From CAYIHX01 sp964363305 (GTDB lineage Bacteria; Bdellovibrionota; UBA1018): DNA of 64,000 nucleotides. Below are positions 60,563 to 64,000 of the stretch, in pieces; positions within the stretch are counted from its first letter, which is position 1, and the number at the start of each line of letters is the position of its first letter. The notes under the pieces are model-generated. The model was not told the origin of the DNA. It was given only the letters and a program-made list of their open reading frames with translations, and made no database searches. Made by a program: the position numbers and the translations under genes. The stretch covers positions 1 through 64,000 of the forward strand of contig CAYIHX010000008.1 of assembly GCA_964363305.1 (NCBI GenBank). The letters are read 5' to 3'.

Positions 60563-61581
60563 GCGCTTGGGCGGATTTGAGCCGCGAGTCGCTGGTGCCG
60601 ATGCAGGTTTCGTTGGAGATGACCTATCGGTGCAACGAGCGTTGCTCGCACTGTTATCTCGCGACGTATGATGATCGGGCGGATGGCCGTCCTCCTCTGA
60701 CCTTGGAAGAATGGATTCGCGTCCTCGATCAGCTGCAGGAGGCCGGCACCCTGATGCTCGTGCTCCTGGGCGGGGAGGCGATGCTGCATCCCCATTTTTG
60801 GGCGATAGCGGAGGCCGCGTCCCTTCGTGGTTTCGGAGTCAACCTCATCAGCAATGGCCTCTTGATCGATGATCGAGCCGCTGATCGATTTCGCGAGCTC
60901 AATTTCCTGAATGTCACCCTGAGTCTCTATTCGCAGCAGGCCGGCATTCATGACCTCATGACGCGTCGGCGGGGCTCGCATGCCCGGACGCTGGCCGCGC
61001 TCGAGCGCCTTCGCGCGCGCGGCATCTCCGTGGGTCTGAATTGCCTGCTCACCGGTGAGAATATCGATGAGGTTTTTGAGCTTTGGGAGTGGGCACGCTC
61101 GGAGAAATTGGAGATTCGGTTTGATCCCATGGTCACTCCCAAGCTGGACGGCACGCTGGGCTCGACCGTCACGCGCGCGAGCACTGAGCAGATCCTCGCG
61201 TTCTATCGAGGGATGAAGAAACGCGAGAGCGGCTACGGTCCCGTTGCCTTCGGGGCTGAAACAGATCCGGTCTGCAACGCCGGGCGGGGAAAGGCCGCGG
61301 TCAATCCGTACGGAGATTTGCTGACCTGCTTGGAAGTGCGCGAGCCGCTTGGAAATCTACGCGACCATACGTTTCAGCAGCTCTGGCATTCTCCTCAGGC
61401 CGAGGCCGTTCGCGCGCCACGAGTGCGCGATCTTCAGTTTGATACGGCCTGCGGCGCCGGTTCATTCTGTGATCATTGTCCGGGAGTGGCGCGTGCCGAA
61501 ACCGGCGACGGCATGAAGCCCGTGCCGTTTCTGATGGAAGTGGCTTCGGTTCGCAGGCAGGCCTGGGAAGAACGCGCTTAG
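60550..61581 (+). CDS. Radical SAM/SPASM peptide-modifying enzyme
   Basis: 343 aa. [4Fe-4S] motif CNERCSHC (C28, C32, C35), followed by LLGGEAMLH (GGE box) and NLISNGLLID. The C-terminus is a SPASM-type region: CNAGRGKAAVNPYGDLLTC, then CGAGSFCDHCPG, coordinating auxiliary clusters. Such enzymes install thioether, C-C or epimerised residues in peptides. Coupling to PqqD supports a peptide substrate, most simply the embedded 52-aa ORF. Confidence 0.93.
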   Translation: MSILSAWADLSRESLVPMQVSLEMTYRCNERCSHCYLATYDDRADGRPPLTLEEWIRVLDQLQEAGTLMLVLLGGEAMLHPHFWAIAEAASLRGFGVNLISNGLLIDDRAADRFRELNFLNVTLSLYSQQAGIHDLMTRRRGSHARTLAALERLRARGISVGLNCLLTGENIDEVFELWEWARSEKLEIRFDPMVTPKLDGTLGSTVTRASTEQILAFYRGMKKRESGYGPVAFGAETDPVCNAGRGKAAVNPYGDLLTCLEVREPLGNLRDHTFQQLWHSPQAEAVRAPRVRDLQFDTACGAGSFCDHCPGVARAETGDGMKPVPFLMEVASVRRQAWEERA

Positions 61582-61611
61582 CCTGGGAAATGCCCGCTTG
61601 GGTCCGGGCGC

Positions 61612-62505
61612 TCAGAACTCGTACGCGCGGCCCTGGGTGTCGACGGCGGTCACGCGCCCATTGCCCCAGATGCGGAACGAATGCACGAGCGCGGTCCCGA
61701 GTTTGAGTCGGTCGCGGTTGCGGAAGAGGCGGCCCGCGGAGGTGGCGTACGCGACGTCGTCCGACTCGGATACCTGGTACGATACGACTTTTTCGGAGGA
61801 GCCACTGAAGAGGTAGCCGCGCGCGCGCGTGGAGCCGAGGCGTCCGTCGCGGGTGACGTAGAAGACTTCGCCGGTGACGGAGATTTTGAAATCGATGGCT
61901 TGCTCGGAGTAGTTGCCGAAGAGGCGATCGCCGCGGTCGTCGACTAATCGGCCGGATTCAAGAAGAGCGACGAGGCGGCCGGAGCGAGAGGCTTTGATTG
62001 AGGTTACACGTTCACCGTTGAAAACGGCATCGCCTCGTACAATGAGGCTTCCGTCTTCGCGCGCGGCCAGGAGCTTGCCGGTTCTCGACAGGGAGAACGC
62101 GACGGCGCGGCCGCCGTTGCCATCGAACCAGGTCGAGACGCTCCACTGGCTTCCGCTTTGCGTGGCCACGAGCAGGCGGCCCAAGTCGGTGGCGATGACG
62201 GCGAAGCCGGCGGGCGAGGTGCGTACTTCGATGGCGCGACCGTTCGAGCCCGGGTGATAGACTTCACGTCCGTCGAGGAGGACGGTTCCAGCGTTTGGCC
62301 CCGCCGTGATGACGGCCGACGGTGCCTGGTAGCAGTCGGTCGGCTGGGGGGTGCGGCGCAGGAAGGGGTAGCGCGCGAAGGGGGCGGCGTCGCGATTGAT
62401 GATTTCGAGGGAATCGTCGTTGTAGCAGGTGACCTGCGCGTGGGCGGGGGTCGAAGCTAAGGTCGCAGCAAGAGCCAAGATCGCTACCGCAAGAAGTGAC
62501 TTCAT
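61612..62505 (-). CDS. Secreted beta-propeller-like protein
   Basis: 297 aa with a signal peptide cleaved at PAHA|QVT. From about residue 70 the chain repeats a pattern of about 40 residues ending in GR-L (TDLGRLLVATQSG, SRTGKLLAAREDG, SRSGRLVALLESG, VTGEVFYVTRDGRLG, DDVAYATSAGRLFR), as in RCC1/WD-type propeller blades. No enzyme motif. Convergent with the radical SAM gene. Confidence 0.75.
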   Translation of the reverse strand: MKSLLAVAILALAATLASTPAHAQVTCYNDDSLEIINRDAAPFARYPFLRRTPQPTDCYQAPSAVITAGPNAGTVLLDGREVYHPGSNGRAIEVRTSPAGFAVIATDLGRLLVATQSGSQWSVSTWFDGNGGRAVAFSLSRTGKLLAAREDGSLIVRGDAVFNGERVTSIKASRSGRLVALLESGRLVDDRGDRLFGNYSEQAIDFKISVTGEVFYVTRDGRLGSTRARGYLFSGSSEKVVSYQVSESDDVAYATSAGRLFRNRDRLKLGTALVHSFRIWGNGRVTAVDTQGRAYEF

Positions 62506-62714
62506 TTTGGCCGCTTAACATGAACCCGGAGCGAAGGCTAACCCCAGAGTTTCCCTATTTTTAGTTCCTCAAAGAGCTTGGCTTTTGCCTGAGCCCCTGG
62601 GCCCAAAAAGAAAAAATGATTCATCTGAAAGCTCTATAACTATTTGAATTAATTGGGTATTTATGAGATGTATGATGGCAGATTTACGGTAAATTGGCCA
62701 TCTCATTATACCCT

Positions 62715-63081
62715 ATGACACTGATGACGAAGAGCGTACTGGTTTTTGGCCTTTTTGGACTGATGATCGCGAACGCCGCCTCCGCCACGGCTATCGAGAC
62801 CCGCACCGTACTCAAGGAAGCGGACACCAGCTTTCGTCTGAGCGGGCGCATCGCCTGCAGCGTGGGAGGAAGAGTCGCCGGCTTCAATGAACCATGACTG
62901 GGAGTTTGCGACGGTGCATGAGCTGCGGGCCGTCTGCGATCGCCGCCAGATCGCACGTCTCGCCCGCAGTGCCGCCCGACACTTCGGCTTCTTAGATGGG
63001 CGCTTTGAATCCGAAGTCCTCACGGCCATCCTCGATCCCGGAGGCGAAGCTCTGGAAATGCGGTCTGAGGTCCGAAAGTAG
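62715..63081 (+). pseudogene. Secreted protein split by a frameshift (or two overlapping small genes)
   Basis: Frame one, ATG 62715 to TGA 62897, has a signal peptide (LVFGLFGLMIANAASA) and about 35 mature residues. Frame two, ATG 62887 to TAG 63081, gives 64 aa of good coding quality (MNHDWEFATVHELRAVCDRR...) without a signal. They overlap by 11 bp. A one-base indel near 62880 would give one protein of about 120 aa. The upstream 200 bp (62506-62714) is AT-rich, probably a promoter region. Confidence 0.5.
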
Positions 63082-63121
63082 AGGGTCGCTGTCGGGCAAC
63101 GTGGCGGGTCACGGTTCGATT

Positions 63122-64000
63122 TTACTGAAGGTCCTTCCACTGCTGAAACTCGCTCGGACGGATTTTGAATCGAGCGACATTCCCATCGTGGAGGTTCAAT
63201 ACTTCTGTTTCAATCAACTTAAATAGCTCAGCGGCATCCGCTTCCGGGAGTTTTTGGTTCTCCAGCAAACTTTGTATTCTGTGTACCACTTGTGGGCCGG
63301 CGACTTTTTCAAGAATCACCGTTCGGATTATGTCCTGCAGGGTGGCTCGATATTTTAATTTCAGCAGATTAGGCTCGCCCATCGCTTGCTGAATCGCGGA
63401 ATACCTTTGCGAGGAACGCTTATAGGCCCACATGTACAGGTCCCGCAAAAGACTTACGTCGTTTTTCTCATAGATCCCCAGGAGGGATTTGGTGTACGCG
63501 CCTGAGTCAACATCGGTAAACGAAAGCGGCTTTAGGTTTCTTTTAATCAGTGAAATATTAGCCACGAGACGTGCAGTTCTTTTGTTCACATCCTCGAAAG
63601 CCTGCAGGTAAGACAGGTGGACCAAAGAAAAAAGGGACTGCTCAAATGGATCTTCAATCAAGTTCAGTTTTTCAATGAAGAGATGAAAACACTCCTTGAG
63701 GACATGCGGGTTGTCGAGAGGCATGTAGGTAGAGCCCCCGATGCCAACGGTCATTTCTCTTAACCGGCCCGAGGCGCCCGGATCGCCTAAAAGATTGTCA
63801 GATAGTAACGCGTGAATGCTGCATACCTCGCGTGCAGTGATTTTTTCCTCCGCAGCCGACTCAAGGATGTATTCGATGGCTCCTTTGTGGTTCAAAATCA
63901 TCAGGGCTTCAGTCGGATCTTTGTCGACGGCATTTTCTCCCAGCTCGAGGAGGCGCTTTGTCTCCAAGAGAGAATAGGTATTCCCCTCGAGACGGCTTGA
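63122..64000 (-). CDS. Fic-family protein (5' end beyond the right edge)
   Basis: The frame is open from 64000 to the stop at 63122 (292 aa visible); the start lies outside. Near the edge it reads SSRLEGNTYSLLETKRLLE, containing the inhibitory-helix motif S-x-x-x-E-G. The Fic core motif is LQAFEDVNKRTARL where classical enzymes have HPFxxGNGRxxR: the usual catalytic His position is Gln and GNG is VNK. A C-terminal 100-residue helical region follows. AMP transfer is therefore doubtful. Confidence 0.85.
   Translation of the reverse strand, partial: SSRLEGNTYSLLETKRLLELGENAVDKDPTEALMILNHKGAIEYILESAAEEKITAREVCSIHALLSDNLLGDPGASGRLREMTVGIGGSTYMPLDNPHVLKECFHLFIEKLNLIEDPFEQSLFSLVHLSYLQAFEDVNKRTARLVANISLIKRNLKPLSFTDVDSGAYTKSLLGIYEKNDVSLLRDLYMWAYKRSSQRYSAIQQAMGEPNLLKLKYRATLQDIIRTVILEKVAGPQVVHRIQSLLENQKLPEADAAELFKLIETEVLNLHDGNVARFKIRPSEFQQWKDLQ

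Noticed and set aside
62706..63140. 144-aa minus-strand ORF
   Set aside because: Arg/Ser-rich antisense of the signal-peptide gene at 62715; no start signal.
1..64000. tRNA, rRNA, prophage or transposase genes
   Set aside because: None seen; no cloverleaf-like segment in the gaps and no integrase, transposase or structural phage gene among the ORFs.

Overview
The window looks like a draft chromosomal contig of a GC-rich Gram-negative bacterium, most probably a Bdellovibrionota or related 'deltaproteobacterial' lineage. The reasons are the tgt-yajC-secD-secF block, many signal-peptide and lipobox proteins, outer-membrane barrels, a BamC-like lipoprotein, KdsD (Kdo/LPS synthesis), a complete fad set, and an HNH-endonuclease gene with its own upstream dispersed repeat. 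This lineage is inferred from gene content; no rRNA or tRNA gene is present to settle it. A run of ten Ns (7432-7441) marks a scaffold gap.

Layout. 1-245 is one copy of a dispersed repeat, whose other copy (29130-29433) lies in front of the HNH gene. 387-15295: a secreted M23 peptidase, a 1017-aa protein of unknown role, rsmD-coaD-aminotransferase, lipoproteins and barrels, an amidohydrolase, a cyclophilin and SpoIID. 15408-20267: a secreted Kunitz-like protein, then tgt, yajC, secD, secF. 20326-25324: a secreted 855-aa protein, then recJ-bfr. 25325-30606 is an accessory, decaying stretch: small secreted proteins, an AbrB/RelE-type toxin-antitoxin pair with a strong near-leaderless promoter, an orphan HicB, an interrupted transglutaminase, several frameshifted genes, a bfd gene under a Fur-box-like site, and the repeat-plus-HNH unit. 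30673-39104: a secreted FAM20-like kinase, the fadB-fadA beta-oxidation operon, a DUF4143-type ATPase and fadD. 39159-50293: a metal-binding mini-protein, a SurA/DsbA-like lipoprotein, kdsD, a BamC-like lipoprotein, suhB, a class IV aminotransferase, hflX and a HI0933-type flavoprotein.

50275-61581 is the most interesting part. A divergent cluster has PqqD plus radical SAM/SPASM on one strand. On the other are an HPr-kinase-like protein, an S26 (Ser-His) peptidase, a nucleotidyltransferase and a 2480-aa secreted gingipain-type (C25) protease with a C-terminal sorting signal. A 52-aa ORF at 59208-59366 is embedded between the kinase and peptidase genes in a third reading frame. It has the features of a RiPP precursor: a Lys-rich leader with a YxxPxI motif and a Ser/Thr/Gly/Cys-rich tail with two Cys. 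No known RiPP class with this exact gene set comes to mind.

Throughout the window, long and nearly perfect inverted repeats (27-52 bp arms) sit exactly at gene ends, often supplying the stop codon and last residues of the gene. They fall into sequence families that recur within the window and look like mobile palindromic elements. The right edge cuts a Fic-family gene.
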